A DNA stretch of 32,425 nucleotides from Mumia flava (GCF_002797495.1 NZ_PGEZ01000005.1:1-32425), one strand, 5' to 3'. Counted from the first letter of the stretch, positions 15,622-24,020 are shown. Numbers and translations: made by a program. The notes: a model not told the origin generated them from the letters alone.

Positions 15622-16433
15622 GGCGTCACGGCGAGGTTGGCCAGCACGGCGCCCGCCAGGCGCTGGTCCCCGGTCCACGACAGGGTCGCCGGACGCAGTG
15701 CTCGCCGGCCCGTCGCGAGCGTGATGAACGTGTCCACGTCCAGCTCCAGCGTCACGTCCGGCTCGGCCGGTGGGCCGTCGAGGGGCCGCGCACGTCCGTC
15801 GTCGGACACCCCCACGGCGATCGTCCGGGCGACGTCGCCGGTGATCTCGAGGACCACGGTGGTGCCCGGGTCGGCGCCGACGCGCTTGCCGACCACGAAG
15901 GGGATCGCCATCGTGAACACCTGGGTGACGATCTGGGCCGCGGCTCCGTCGTAGCCGCCCGGCCGACCCACCGCGCGACGGATGTCCTGCTCGTGGACCC
16001 ACATGTCGATGACGCGGTTGCGCAGCAGGACCTCCCAGGTCCAGCCGGAGCCACCGGGGCTGTGGTCCGCGGGCGAGGCCGGCTCCGTCGGGGCGGGGGC
16101 CAGCGCCTTGCGGCGGGCCTCGACGGCCTCGGCCAGCTCGTCGACGAGGCCGACGGTGCTGACCTCCGCACGCTGCGCGACCCCGGCCTCGACGTAGGCG
16201 CTGCCCATCTCCGCTCCGGTGATCACGACGTCGGACGGCCCGTCGCCGCCGGCCAGCTCGGCCTCGACGGCCGCCAGATGAGCAACGACCTCCCGTACGC
16301 GCCAGCCCGGGCAGCCGGTCAGGGTCCCCCAGTCGGTGTCGGAGAGCTCGCGGAGGAGAGCGACCGTCCGGTCGGCGGACTCCGCCCAGGCATCCACGAA
16401 CAGCTGCAGGGGGTTCGATGTCGTCTCAGTCAC
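15618..16433 (-). CDS. maleylpyruvate isomerase-family mycothiol-dependent enzyme
   Basis: A 271-residue DinB-fold protein of the MDMPI family, which uses mycothiol, the low-molecular-weight thiol of actinobacteria. The N-terminal helical part has LSDTDWGTLTGCPGWRVREVVAHLAAVE, where the conserved His of VVAHL sits in the metal site; VIDMWVHEQDIRRAVGRPGG supplies the other characteristic block. A C-terminal SCP2-like beta domain follows (DVTLELDVDTFITLATGRR). GTG 16433 is chosen because TAGGCT (16441-16446) lies seven bases upstream, indicating a leaderless mRNA. The actual reaction is not known; many members act in thiol transfer and not in gentisate breakdown. Confidence 0.88.
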   Translation of the reverse strand: MTETTSNPLQLFVDAWAESADRTVALLRELSDTDWGTLTGCPGWRVREVVAHLAAVEAELAGGDGPSDVVITGAEMGSAYVEAGVAQRAEVSTVGLVDELAEAVEARRKALAPAPTEPASPADHSPGGSGWTWEVLLRNRVIDMWVHEQDIRRAVGRPGGYDGAAAQIVTQVFTMAIPFVVGKRVGADPGTTVVLEITGDVARTIAVGVSDDGRARPLDGPPAEPDVTLELDVDTFITLATGRRALRPATLSWTGDQRLAGAVLANLAVTP

Positions 16434-16578
16434 CTGCGTCAGCCTAGGCGGCGGACGTGACGCGCGGGTAGGCCCTCTCGTCCTGCGTGGCCGCACGGTC
16501 CCGGCCCGCCCCGTACGGAGCGCATCGCCCCGTGCACCGCGTACGGCGGGGACGCCCGATCCGCCCTACCGTGGTGTC

Positions 16579-17022
16579 ATGCCGACCATCAGCCGGACGT
16601 TCGACGTCGCCGTCCCGCCCGCCGCGGCGCTGGAGTACCTCGAGGACTTCGCGCACGCCCAGGAGTGGGACCCGGGGACGCAGCGGTGCGTGCGCAACGA
16701 CGACGGGCCGATCGGCGTGGGGTCCAGCTGGTTCAACGAGTCGAAGATCTACGGCGTCAGCACGTCCCTCGAGTACACCCTGCAGGAGCGCACGGACGAG
16801 AGGCTCGTGTTCGTCGGCGTCAACAAGTCCGCGACCTCCACCGACCGGATCACCGTGACGCCGAACGGCGAGGGCTCACGGATCACCTACGTCGCCGAGA
16901 TCGAGCTCAGCGGGCTCACCCGGTTGATGGACCCGGTCATGAAGGTCGTGTTCGAGCGGATCGGCGACGAGGTCGTCCGCGACATGACCGCTGCACTCGA
17001 GCGCCTGACGCCGAGCCGGTAG
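16579..17022 (+). CDS. SRPBCC-family (START-like) protein
   Basis: A 147-residue protein with the helix-grip fold: it opens MPTISRTFDVAVPPAAALEYLEDFAHAQEWDPGT, typical of polyketide cyclase/dehydrase-like SRPBCC members that bind hydrophobic ligands in a deep pocket, and ends with a long helix MDPVMKVVFERIGDEVVRDMTAALERL. No catalytic residue can be assigned. TACCGT (16567-16572) lies six bases before ATG 16579, so the mRNA is probably leaderless. It is transcribed divergently from the mycothiol-dependent enzyme gene. Confidence 0.85.
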   Translation: MPTISRTFDVAVPPAAALEYLEDFAHAQEWDPGTQRCVRNDDGPIGVGSSWFNESKIYGVSTSLEYTLQERTDERLVFVGVNKSATSTDRITVTPNGEGSRITYVAEIELSGLTRLMDPVMKVVFERIGDEVVRDMTAALERLTPSR

Positions 17023-17046
17023 CCAGGCGGGCCCGGCCTCGACGGG

Positions 17047-17080
17047 CTCGACCGGCGGTGCGTCCCTCGACCGGCGGTGC
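17047..17080. repeat. two short copies of the CTCGACCGGCGG repeat
   Basis: CTCGACCGGCGGTGC occurs at 17047-17061 and 17066-17080, in the gap between convergent genes. The core is the same as in the 8912-9110 array and, reversed, in the E2 linker. Confidence 0.7.
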
Positions 17081-17084
17081 CGAC

Positions 17085-17975
17085 TCAGCCGGTGGTGGCG
17101 GCCTTCGCCTCGCGGGCGAGCACGAGCATCCGCTCCTCGATCGTGGCCGGGACGGCGTCGATCTCCGCGTCGACGTCGGCCTCGCGCAGGACGCGCGCGA
17201 TCTCGTCGCGATCGGCGTCGGCGACCCGGACCGCCCGGCCGTCGAGGATCACGGCGGCGCCGGAGGCGTTCAGCGCCGCGAACGCCGCCGCCCAGTCGCC
17301 GGTCCGCACCGCGAGCGCCCGGGTCGATCCGATCACGTCGGCCTCGCTGCCCTGCGCGACCAGGCGGCCGCCTGCCATGAGCAGCAGGCGGTCGCACTGC
17401 TGCGCCTCCTGCATGTAGTGCGTCGTCACGAGCACACCGACGCCCGCGTCGGACTGCCCGCGGATCGTGTCCCACAGCCGCGCCCGGGAGAGGGCGTCCA
17501 CGCCCGAGGTCGGCTCGTCGAGCAGCACCGCCTCCGGCGCGTGGGACAGCGCCGCGAGGAACGCGATCTGGCGCTGCGTGCCGAGCGGGAGGTCACCCAC
17601 CAGCACCCTCGCGAACGCGGAGAGCTCGTCGGGCAGCGGCGGGACCGCGCTTCCGTACGTGGCGGAGACGAACTCGAGGTTCTCCCGCACGGTCATGTCG
17701 CGATAGAGCCCGAGGTTCTGCGGGACGTAGCCGACCCGGCGTCGGCGCGCACGGCTCGGGGAGCCGCCGAGGATCCGGGTCCTGCCCTCGGAGGTCGGGA
17801 GCAGCCCGAGGAGCATCCGCATCAACGTCGTCTTGCCCGCGCCGTTCGCGCCGAGCAGCCCGACCACCTCGCCGGCCTCGACGTGCATCGAGACGTCGTC
17901 CACCGCGGTGAACGACCCGAACCGCCGGGTGACGTCGACGGCTTCGATCACCTGGCCGGTCGCGCTCGCCGTCAC
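17085..17975 (-). CDS. ABC transporter ATPase with degenerate signature (YbhF-like second half)
   Basis: A 296-residue ATP-binding subunit. Walker A is GANGAGKTT, and Walker B is AVLLDEPTSGVD with TTHYMQEA containing the switch His. The usual LSGGQ signature is replaced by LPLGTQRQ. A similar LPLG-type signature is usual in one of the two ABC domains of YbhF/RbbA-type exporters, so this subunit probably works as the asymmetric partner of the ATPase encoded just upstream. The C-terminal ~80 residues form an extra domain. GTG 17975 overlaps the preceding stop by four bases. It is the last gene of the TetR-linked exporter operon. Confidence 0.9.
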   Translation of the reverse strand: MTASATGQVIEAVDVTRRFGSFTAVDDVSMHVEAGEVVGLLGANGAGKTTLMRMLLGLLPTSEGRTRILGGSPSRARRRRVGYVPQNLGLYRDMTVRENLEFVSATYGSAVPPLPDELSAFARVLVGDLPLGTQRQIAFLAALSHAPEAVLLDEPTSGVDALSRARLWDTIRGQSDAGVGVLVTTHYMQEAQQCDRLLLMAGGRLVAQGSEADVIGSTRALAVRTGDWAAAFAALNASGAAVILDGRAVRVADADRDEIARVLREADVDAEIDAVPATIEERMLVLAREAKAATTG

Positions 17976-18817
17976 GACGCGCCGCCCTGTCCGTCCGGCG
18001 TGCCCGGCTCGACCGAACCGGCCAGCGAGAGCGCGATCACGATGTCCTCGAGGTCCGGGTCGACGACCGCGAGGTCGTGCGGTGGATCGGCGGCGGGCCA
18101 GTACTCGTGCCGCTCGCGTCCGCGTCGCCACGACCACGCGGGCCGCGTCGCGTCCGCGGCGCGGGTGATCGTCCCGGAGAAGCCGGCGCGCACCTCGTCG
18201 TACGATCCCTGGACCAGCACGGAGCCGCCGTCGAGGACCACGAGATGCGCCGCACGCTCGGCCTCGTCGAGATACGTCGTCGACATCACGACCGCGGTGC
18301 CGGCCGCGGCGGCCTCGGAGATCAGGCGCCACAGGTCGATCCGGCTGACCGGGTCGACGCCGGTGCTGGGCTCGTCCAGCACGACGAGCTCGGGCTGGTG
18401 CGCGATGGCCATGCAGAATCCGAGCTTGCGCCGCATGCCGCCGGACAGCTGGGACGCGAGCCGGTCGGCCGCCCCCGTCAGCCCGGCGGTCTCGAGCAGC
18501 TCGGTGCGGCGCTTCTCCAGCCGGTCGCCCTCGAGGCCGTACGTCCGGGCGGCGAAGTCGAGATTCTGACGAACGGTGAGCGCGGCCCAGCTCCCCGCCG
18601 ACGCGGGGAGGAACCCGATCTGCGGCTTCGCGGGGGAGCGGACGCGCCCCGAGTCCGGCACGACCTCGCGGACCAGGGCGCGCAGGGCGGTCGACTTGCC
18701 CGCGCCGTCGCCGCCGACGAGCGCGACCACCGATCCTGGCGGTGCCGCGACGGTCACGTCGTCCAGCGCGCGGACCTCGCCGTACGACACCGTGACGGCG
18801 TCCAGACCGAACGTCAC
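17972..18817 (-). CDS. ABC transporter ATPase (canonical partner)
   Basis: A 281-residue ATP-binding subunit. Walker A reads GGDGAGKST, the signature LSGGMRRKLG is intact, and Walker B is LVVLDEPSTGVD followed by STTYLDEAERA, in which Thr replaces the usual switch His. With the degenerate partner, the two genes look like a split version of the double-ABC protein YbhF. GTG 18817 overlaps the permease stop (GTGA). The C-terminal extension (about residues 225-281) is Arg/Trp/Asp-rich and not part of the standard ATPase fold. The exporter's substrate is unknown. Confidence 0.9.
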   Translation of the reverse strand: MTFGLDAVTVSYGEVRALDDVTVAAPPGSVVALVGGDGAGKSTALRALVREVVPDSGRVRSPAKPQIGFLPASAGSWAALTVRQNLDFAARTYGLEGDRLEKRRTELLETAGLTGAADRLASQLSGGMRRKLGFCMAIAHQPELVVLDEPSTGVDPVSRIDLWRLISEAAAAGTAVVMSTTYLDEAERAAHLVVLDGGSVLVQGSYDEVRAGFSGTITRAADATRPAWSWRRGRERHEYWPAADPPHDLAVVDPDLEDIVIALSLAGSVEPGTPDGQGGAS

Positions 18818-19959
18818 GGCGCGCTCTCCCTCGGCGTCGTGCCGGCCTCGGCACTGTCCGCGCCGTCGTCCGCCACTCCGTCTTCGGCCGCTCCGTCGCC
18901 CGCCGCTCCGTCGTCGGACGCAGCGTCGTCGGAACCGCTGCCGTCGGAACCGCCGCCGGGGGCGAGGTCCCGCCGGAACCGCAGGGTCGCGGCCGTGAAC
19001 ACGACGACCGCCATCACCGCGAGGATGACGTAGGCGTACCACATCGACTCGAGGGAGGCGCCGCGGAGCATCGTGCCCTGGGAGATGATCGTGAAGTAGG
19101 TCAGCGGGAGCAGGTAGCCGATCCAGCGGACGCCCGCCGCCATCGCGTCGAGCGGGAAGATCATCCCGGACAGCAGGATCTGCGGCAGCAGCACGAACAT
19201 CGCGGTCTGGATCGCCTGCCCGGCGGTGTTCGAGACGGTCGAGATCAGCACACCGAGACCGAGCACGACGAAGAGGAAGATCGCGGCACCGAGCGCGAAC
19301 GTGACGACGTTGCCGTTGAACGGCACGTCGAACAGCACGATCCCGAGGACCGTCACGACGATCATGTCGAGGCCGGCGAGCAGGAAGTACGGGGTGATCT
19401 TGCCCAGGATGACCGTGCTCGGCTTGATCGGCATCACCGCGAGCTGCTCGAGCGTGCCGGCCTCACGCTCCCGGACCAGCCCGATGCTCGTGATGATCGT
19501 GCCGATGAAGGTGAGGATCAGCCCGATGATCGCGGGGACCATCACCCACGACGTCTTGAGGTCGGGGTTGTAGAGGACGTCGGTCTGGACCGAGTCGCCC
19601 ATCTTGTTGAGCGCTGCCACGGCCGACTGGGCGGCGAACAGGTTCGATCCGTCGACCAGCGCGACCATCGGCTGCTCGCCGGTGACGAACGCGACGTCGA
19701 CGGTGTTGTCCTGGAGCAGCTGCTCGGCGTCGGCCTTGTCGTCGCCGGACTCGGTCACCTCCACGTCGAAGAGGCCCGGCAGCTGCGACGCGACCTTGGT
19801 CGCCTGCGGTCCGACCACGGCGGTCTGCACGTCGGAGACGTAGAAGTTCGCGGCGTAGCCGAAGATGATGAGGAACAGCAGCGGCAGGGCGATCAGCATC
19901 GCGAGGGTCCGGCGGTCGCGGACGAGCTCGCGGAACTCCTTGACGATCATCGCTCTCAC
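18814..19959 (-). CDS. ABC-2 type exporter permease
   Basis: A 381-residue membrane subunit. One N-terminal helix (LAMLIALPLLFLIIFGYAAN) is followed by a ~130-residue extracytoplasmic domain and then five helices, including the ABC-2 block REREAGTLEQLAVMPI. This is the YbhS/YhhJ layout. The last ~45 residues are a Gly/Asp/Ser/Ala-rich acidic tail after LRFRRDLAPGGG, an unusual cytoplasmic addition. GTG 19959 is chosen because TAGCGT lies seven bases upstream with a -35 at 19990-19995; ATG 19950 and an upstream TTG 19995 are alternatives, but the TTG is part of the -35 box. Confidence 0.87.
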   Translation of the reverse strand: MRAMIVKEFRELVRDRRTLAMLIALPLLFLIIFGYAANFYVSDVQTAVVGPQATKVASQLPGLFDVEVTESGDDKADAEQLLQDNTVDVAFVTGEQPMVALVDGSNLFAAQSAVAALNKMGDSVQTDVLYNPDLKTSWVMVPAIIGLILTFIGTIITSIGLVREREAGTLEQLAVMPIKPSTVILGKITPYFLLAGLDMIVVTVLGIVLFDVPFNGNVVTFALGAAIFLFVVLGLGVLISTVSNTAGQAIQTAMFVLLPQILLSGMIFPLDAMAAGVRWIGYLLPLTYFTIISQGTMLRGASLESMWYAYVILAVMAVVVFTAATLRFRRDLAPGGGSDGSGSDDAASDDGAAGDGAAEDGVADDGADSAEAGTTPRESAP

Positions 19960-19966
19960 GCTCGTC

Positions 19967-20005
19967 ACGCTACGGCGTACCGTGGTCGTGGTCAACAGGT
20001 GTTGA
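19967..20005 (-). promoter_or_regulatory. exporter promoter with TetR-type operator
   Basis: Reverse-strand promoter TTGACC (19990-19995), 17-bp spacer, TAGCGT (19967-19972), giving a start at about 19959. The palindrome TCAACA-GG-TGTTGA (19992-20005) covers the -35. It lies directly between the TetR gene and the permease, so it is the probable repressor site. Confidence 0.75.
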
Positions 20006-20029
20006 AGCAGGTCGCAGGCGTGTCGCGGA

Positions 20030-20569
20030 TCAGTCCACGAGCAGTGCGTGCAGCGCGGGAGCGATGGTGACGACCACCTCGTCGAGCGTCATCGAGGCGA
20101 GTGGCTCGGTTCGCAGCACGTAGCGGGCGGTGGCGATCCCGAACAGCTGGGCACCGACGAGGTTGAGTCGCTCCGGGCGCACCGTCGTCTGCCGGGCCAG
20201 CAGCCGGCCCTCGAGCATCTGGCGCACGATCTGCGCGGCGACCGGCGACGACAGGGCGGATCGGGCGACCGACAGGAGGGTGAGCGACGTCTGGGGAGCC
20301 TCCCAGGCTCCGAGGTACGCGCGGGCGAGGCGCTCCGCGAGCCCGTCGCGCGGCCCCTCGAGGGCGGCCGCGACCCCGTCGATCAGCGCCGAGGCCTGAT
20401 CGAGCGTGGCGGCGAACAGCGCGTCCTTGGTGCGGAAGTAGTGCATCACGAGCGCGGGGTCCACGTCGGCCTCGGCGGCGATCGACCGGATCGTCGACCC
20501 TGCGTACCCGTGCCGCGCGAACTGCTGGCGCGCCGCCTCCAGGATCGCGGTCTGCCGATCGGCGTTCAC
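20030..20569 (-). CDS. TetR-family repressor
   Basis: A 179-residue regulator. The N-terminal helix-turn-helix reads TAILEAARQQFARHGYAGSTIRSIAAEADVDPALVMHYFRTKDAL, split by the normal turns, and the C-terminal part is a helical ligand-binding domain with LLSVARSALSSPVAAQIVRQ. GTG 20569 is supported by TAGGGT (20576-20581) six bases upstream (leaderless). It lies immediately upstream of the exporter genes, on the same strand, and a palindrome in the gap is the likely operator. I infer drug- or metabolite-induced expression of the exporter. Confidence 0.9.
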   Translation of the reverse strand: MNADRQTAILEAARQQFARHGYAGSTIRSIAAEADVDPALVMHYFRTKDALFAATLDQASALIDGVAAALEGPRDGLAERLARAYLGAWEAPQTSLTLLSVARSALSSPVAAQIVRQMLEGRLLARQTTVRPERLNLVGAQLFGIATARYVLRTEPLASMTLDEVVVTIAPALHALLVD

Positions 20570-20621
20570 GCCTCGACCCTAGCCGCGCGGACCCCCGGGT
20601 ACGCGCTGGCACACTGGTGCG

Positions 20622-22427
20622 GTGAACGGCTCGACCCTGCCCCGCGTCCGCGCTCCCGAGCTCGTCGGCCGTGGCTGGCTCAACACCGGCGGCGCGGCGT
20701 ACGACATCGCTGACCTGCGCGGACGCTTCGTCCTGCTGGACTTCTGGACTTTCTGCTGCATCAACTGCCTGCACGTCCTGGACGAGATGCGGCCGCTGGA
20801 GGAGAAGTACGCCGACGCGCTGGTCGTGGTGGGCGTGCACTCGCCGAAGTTCGAGCACGAGGCCGACCCGGACGCGCTGCTCGCGGCGGTCGAGCGGTAC
20901 GGCGTGCACCACCCGGTCCTGGACGACCCGGAGCTCGTGACCTGGCAGGCCTACACCGCGCGGGCGTGGCCGACGCTCGTGCTCGTCGACCCCGAGGGCT
21001 ACGTCGTCGCGCAGTACGCCGGGGAGGGCCACGTGCACGCGATCGACGCGCTGCTCGAGGAGCTGGTCCCGCACTACGAGGAGCGCGGGACGCTGACGCG
21101 CGGCGCCTCCCCGTACGTCCCGCCGGTCGAGGAGCCCGGCGACCTGCGCTTTCCCGCGAGCGCGGTCCGGCTGCCGGAGGGCTCTGTGCTCGTCGCCGAC
21201 GCCGGCCACGGCGAGCTCGTCGAGCTGGACGCGGACGGGTCGACGGTCCAGCGGCGGTACGGCGGGTTCCGCGAGCCCAACGGCCTCCTGCTGCTGCCCG
21301 ACGAGGTCCGGCGCGACCTCCCGTACGACGTGGTGGTCGCCGACACCGTCGACCACCGCCTGGTCGGGCTCGCGCTCGACGACGGGAGCACGACGGTGCT
21401 CGCGGGCGACGGGCGCGCGTGGATGCAGGGCGACGGCACCACCTCGCTGTCGTCGCCGTGGGACGTGGCGTGGTGGCGCGACCGCGTGTGGATCGCGATG
21501 GCCGGGATCCACCAGCTCTGGACGTACGACCCGCGCACGGGCGTCGTCGCCGTGGCCGCGGGCACGACGAACGAGGGTCTGGTCGACGGGCTGCCGGCCG
21601 AGGCGTGGTTCGCCCAGCCGTCGCGGCTGGCTCCGGACGGTGACGTGCTGTGGGTCGCGGACTCGGAGACGAGCGCACTGCGCCGCGTCGTGGTCGACGG
21701 GACGGGCCGCCACGGGGGCAGCGTCGGCGACGACGACCTCCGGGTCGAGACGGTGATCGGGTCCGGGTTGTTCGACTTCGGCTTCACCGACGGACCGGCC
21801 GCCGACGCGCTGCTCCAGCACCCCCTCGGTGTCGCGGTGCTGCCGGACGGCTCGGTCGGCATCGCCGACACGTACAACGGAGCGGTCCGACGCTACGGCC
21901 CGACCAGCGGCGTCGTGAGCACGCTCGCCACCGGGCTCGCGGAGCCGTCGGGGCTGCTCGTGGGTGCCGACGGCCGCTCGGTCCTCGTGGTCGAGTCCGC
22001 GGCGCACCGCCTCGTCACCGTCCGGCTCGACGCGACCGCGACCGCGTCGGGCTCGTCGCACGTCACCGGCCGACCCGTCACCGACGTGGCGCCCGGTGCG
22101 GTGGAGCTGGTCGTCGCCTTCACGCCGCCGCCGGGGCAGCATCTCGACGACCGGTTCGGCCCGTCGTCGCGCCTGGTGGTGACCGCGACCCCGCCGGCGC
22201 TGCTGCGCGAGGGAGAGGGGAGCGGGACCGACCTGCGCCGCCGGCTGGTGCTCGATGCGGCCGTCGGCGACGGGGTGCTGCACGTCGCGGCGATGGCCGC
22301 ATCCTGCGACGACGGCGACGCTCCCGGCGCCGCCTGCCACGTGCACCAGCAGGACTGGGGCGTGCCCGTACGGCTGGTCGAGGGTGCCGACGCGCGCATC
22401 GATCTGCCGCTCGGAGGCGCGTCCTGA
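20622..22427 (+). CDS. thioredoxin-fold / NHL-repeat fusion protein (NHLRC2-like)
   Basis: A 601-residue two-part protein. The first ~165 residues are a TlpA-like thioredoxin fold: RGRFVLLDFWTFCCINCLHVLDE with the C46-I-N-C49 pair, and the cis-proline block ARAWPTLVLVDPEG. Next comes an NHL-type beta-propeller (about 165-470), with repeats such as VLVADAGHGELVELD, GVAVLPDGSVGIADTYNGAVRRY and LWVADSETSALRRV. A C-terminal ~110-residue beta domain has two further cysteines (AASCDDGDAPGAACHVH). This architecture is that of NHLRC2, conserved from bacteria to animals. No signal peptide is seen, so it should be cytoplasmic. CACACT (20610-20615) six bases before GTG 20622 suggests a leaderless mRNA. 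Confidence 0.9.
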   Translation: MNGSTLPRVRAPELVGRGWLNTGGAAYDIADLRGRFVLLDFWTFCCINCLHVLDEMRPLEEKYADALVVVGVHSPKFEHEADPDALLAAVERYGVHHPVLDDPELVTWQAYTARAWPTLVLVDPEGYVVAQYAGEGHVHAIDALLEELVPHYEERGTLTRGASPYVPPVEEPGDLRFPASAVRLPEGSVLVADAGHGELVELDADGSTVQRRYGGFREPNGLLLLPDEVRRDLPYDVVVADTVDHRLVGLALDDGSTTVLAGDGRAWMQGDGTTSLSSPWDVAWWRDRVWIAMAGIHQLWTYDPRTGVVAVAAGTTNEGLVDGLPAEAWFAQPSRLAPDGDVLWVADSETSALRRVVVDGTGRHGGSVGDDDLRVETVIGSGLFDFGFTDGPAADALLQHPLGVAVLPDGSVGIADTYNGAVRRYGPTSGVVSTLATGLAEPSGLLVGADGRSVLVVESAAHRLVTVRLDATATASGSSHVTGRPVTDVAPGAVELVVAFTPPPGQHLDDRFGPSSRLVVTATPPALLREGEGSGTDLRRRLVLDAAVGDGVLHVAAMAASCDDGDAPGAACHVHQQDWGVPVRLVEGADARIDLPLGGAS

Positions 22428-22435
22428 ATTCGCGC

Positions 22436-22473
22436 TTGACCCTGACGTAGCGTCAACCCTCGATGCTGTTCGC
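22436..22473 (+). promoter_or_regulatory. MerR-type long-spacer promoter of the DrrAB-like operon
   Basis: TTGACC (22436-22441) is followed by the dyad TGACG-TAG-CGTCA (22443-22455) and a weak -10, GATGCT (22462-22467). The spacer is 20 bp, longer than the optimal 17, as expected for promoters that MerR proteins untwist. The -10 ends six bases before ATG 22474. The MerR gene is third in this operon. Confidence 0.7.
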
Positions 22474-23250
22474 ATGACCACGCAACCAGCCATCGAGATC
22501 GCCGGGCTCGAGAAGTCCTTCGGCGAGCTGACGGTGCTCCGGGGGGTCGACCTCGCCGTCGCCCCGGGGAGCATCTACGCACTGCTCGGCTCCAACGGAG
22601 CGGGCAAGACCACGACGATCACGATCGTCTCCACCCTGCTCGCCGCCGACGCCGGCACAGCCACGGTGTGCGGCTTCGACGTCGCGACCCAGCCCGCGCG
22701 CGTGCGCGAGTCGATCAGCCTGACCGGACAGTTCGCGGCGGTCGACGAGATCCTCACCGGCCGCGAGAACCTCGCGCTCGTCGCTCGGCTGCGGCGCGTC
22801 CCCCAGCCCCGCGCCGTCGTCGCGGAGCTGCTCGTACGCTTCTCGCTCACCGACGCCGCCGACCGACGCGTCGGGACGTACTCCGGCGGCATGCGGCGTC
22901 GGCTCGACATCGCCATGAGCCTGATCGGCGACCCGCCGGTCGTGTTCCTCGACGAGCCGACCACCGGGCTCGACCCGCAGGCACGGATCGAGGTGTGGCA
23001 GGCCGTCAAGGAGCTGGCCGCGAACGGCACGACCGTGCTCCTCACCACCCAGTACCTCGAGGAGGCCGAGCAGCTCGCCGACCGGATCGCGATCCTGCAC
23101 GAGGGACGCATCATCGCCGACGGGACGCTGGCGGAGCTGAAGCAGCTGTTCCCGCCCGCGGAGGTCACCTACGTCGAGAAGCAGCCGTCCCTCGAGGAGA
23201 TCTTCCTCGCCATCACCAGCACGAGCGACAACAGCCAGGAGTCACGATGA
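22474..23250 (+). CDS. DrrA-like ABC transporter ATPase
   Basis: A 258-residue ATP-binding subunit of a daunorubicin-resistance-type exporter. Walker A is GSNGAGKTTT; the signature is YSGGMRRRLDIA; Walker B is VVFLDEPTTGLDPQ; LLTTQYLEEAEQLADRI contains the DrrA-type Gln in place of the switch His. ISLTGQFAAVDEILTGRENL is the DrrA-specific Q-loop region. The C-terminal GREEK-like domain is short, shorter than in DrrA of about 330 residues. The permease start overlaps its stop by four bases (ATGA). Confidence 0.92.
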   Translation: MTTQPAIEIAGLEKSFGELTVLRGVDLAVAPGSIYALLGSNGAGKTTTITIVSTLLAADAGTATVCGFDVATQPARVRESISLTGQFAAVDEILTGRENLALVARLRRVPQPRAVVAELLVRFSLTDAADRRVGTYSGGMRRRLDIAMSLIGDPPVVFLDEPTTGLDPQARIEVWQAVKELAANGTTVLLTTQYLEEAEQLADRIAILHEGRIIADGTLAELKQLFPPAEVTYVEKQPSLEEIFLAITSTSDNSQESR

Positions 23251-24008
23251 CCACCCAGTTCCTCGGCGACACCGCCACCCTCACCGGCCGGTCCTTGCGT
23301 CACGTGGGGCGCAGCCCGGACACGATCATCACCACCGCGGTGATCCCGATCGCGATGATGCTGCTGTTCGTGTACGTCTTCGGCGGGGCGATCGACACGG
23401 GCACCGAGGAGTACGTCGACTACCTGCTCCCCGGGATCCTGCTCATCACGATCGCGTCCGGCATCTCCTACACCGCGTACCGGCTCTTCCTGGACCTCAA
23501 GGGCGGCATCGTCGCGCGGTTCCAGTCGATGCCGATCGCACGGTCGGCGGTGCTGTGGGCCCACGTCCTGACCTCCGTGGTCGCGACGACGGTCTCGCTC
23601 GTCGTCGTCGTCCTCGTCGCTCTGCTCATGGGCTTCCGTACGGGCGCCGGTGTGCTCGCGTGGCTCGCCGTCGCCGGCATCCTCGGCCTCTTCACGCTCG
23701 GGCTCACCTGGCTCGCCGTGATCCCGGGCCTGACGGCCAGCTCGGTCGAGGGCGCCAGCGCGTTCTCGTACCCGCTGATCTTCCTGCCGTTCGTCAGCTC
23801 CGCCTTCGTGCCGACGGACTCGATGCCCGCGCCCGTCCGGGCGTTCGCCGAGCACCAGCCGGTGACGTCGATCGTCGACACGATCCGGGCGCTGTTCGAC
23901 GGGCAGCCGGTCGGCAACGACGTGTGGGTCGCGCTCGCGTGGTGCGTGGGGATCCTCGTCGTCGCCTACGCTCTGGCCGTGTCGACGTACCACCGCAAGA
24001 TCGCCTGA
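23247..24008 (+). CDS. DrrB-like ABC-2 permease
   Basis: A 253-residue membrane protein with six predicted helices: TIITTAVIPIAMMLLFVYVFGGAI, the block YVDYLLPGILLITIASG, then VARFQSMPIARSAVLWAHV, and the conserved GLTASSVEGASAFSYPLIFLPFVSSAFVPTDSMP region of DrrB-like permeases. CAGGAG (23236-23241) precedes ATG 23247. With the ATPase it forms an exporter, probably for a hydrophobic toxic compound. The MerR gene follows after 12 bases. Confidence 0.92.
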   Translation: MTTQFLGDTATLTGRSLRHVGRSPDTIITTAVIPIAMMLLFVYVFGGAIDTGTEEYVDYLLPGILLITIASGISYTAYRLFLDLKGGIVARFQSMPIARSAVLWAHVLTSVVATTVSLVVVVLVALLMGFRTGAGVLAWLAVAGILGLFTLGLTWLAVIPGLTASSVEGASAFSYPLIFLPFVSSAFVPTDSMPAPVRAFAEHQPVTSIVDTIRALFDGQPVGNDVWVALAWCVGILVVAYALAVSTYHRKIA

Positions 24009-24020
24009 GGGGAGGCCGGA

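Noticed and set aside
17047-17080. Insertion-sequence inverted repeats
   Set aside because: The two copies are direct, only 15 bp long, and no transposase frame is present.
19993-19995. TTG as the permease start codon
   Set aside because: These bases form the -35 box TTGACC, correctly spaced from TAGCGT; the transcript would begin downstream.
19992-22574. An 860-codon reverse frame
   Set aside because: Antisense to the thioredoxin/NHL gene, whose domains are clear; the frame has shadow composition.
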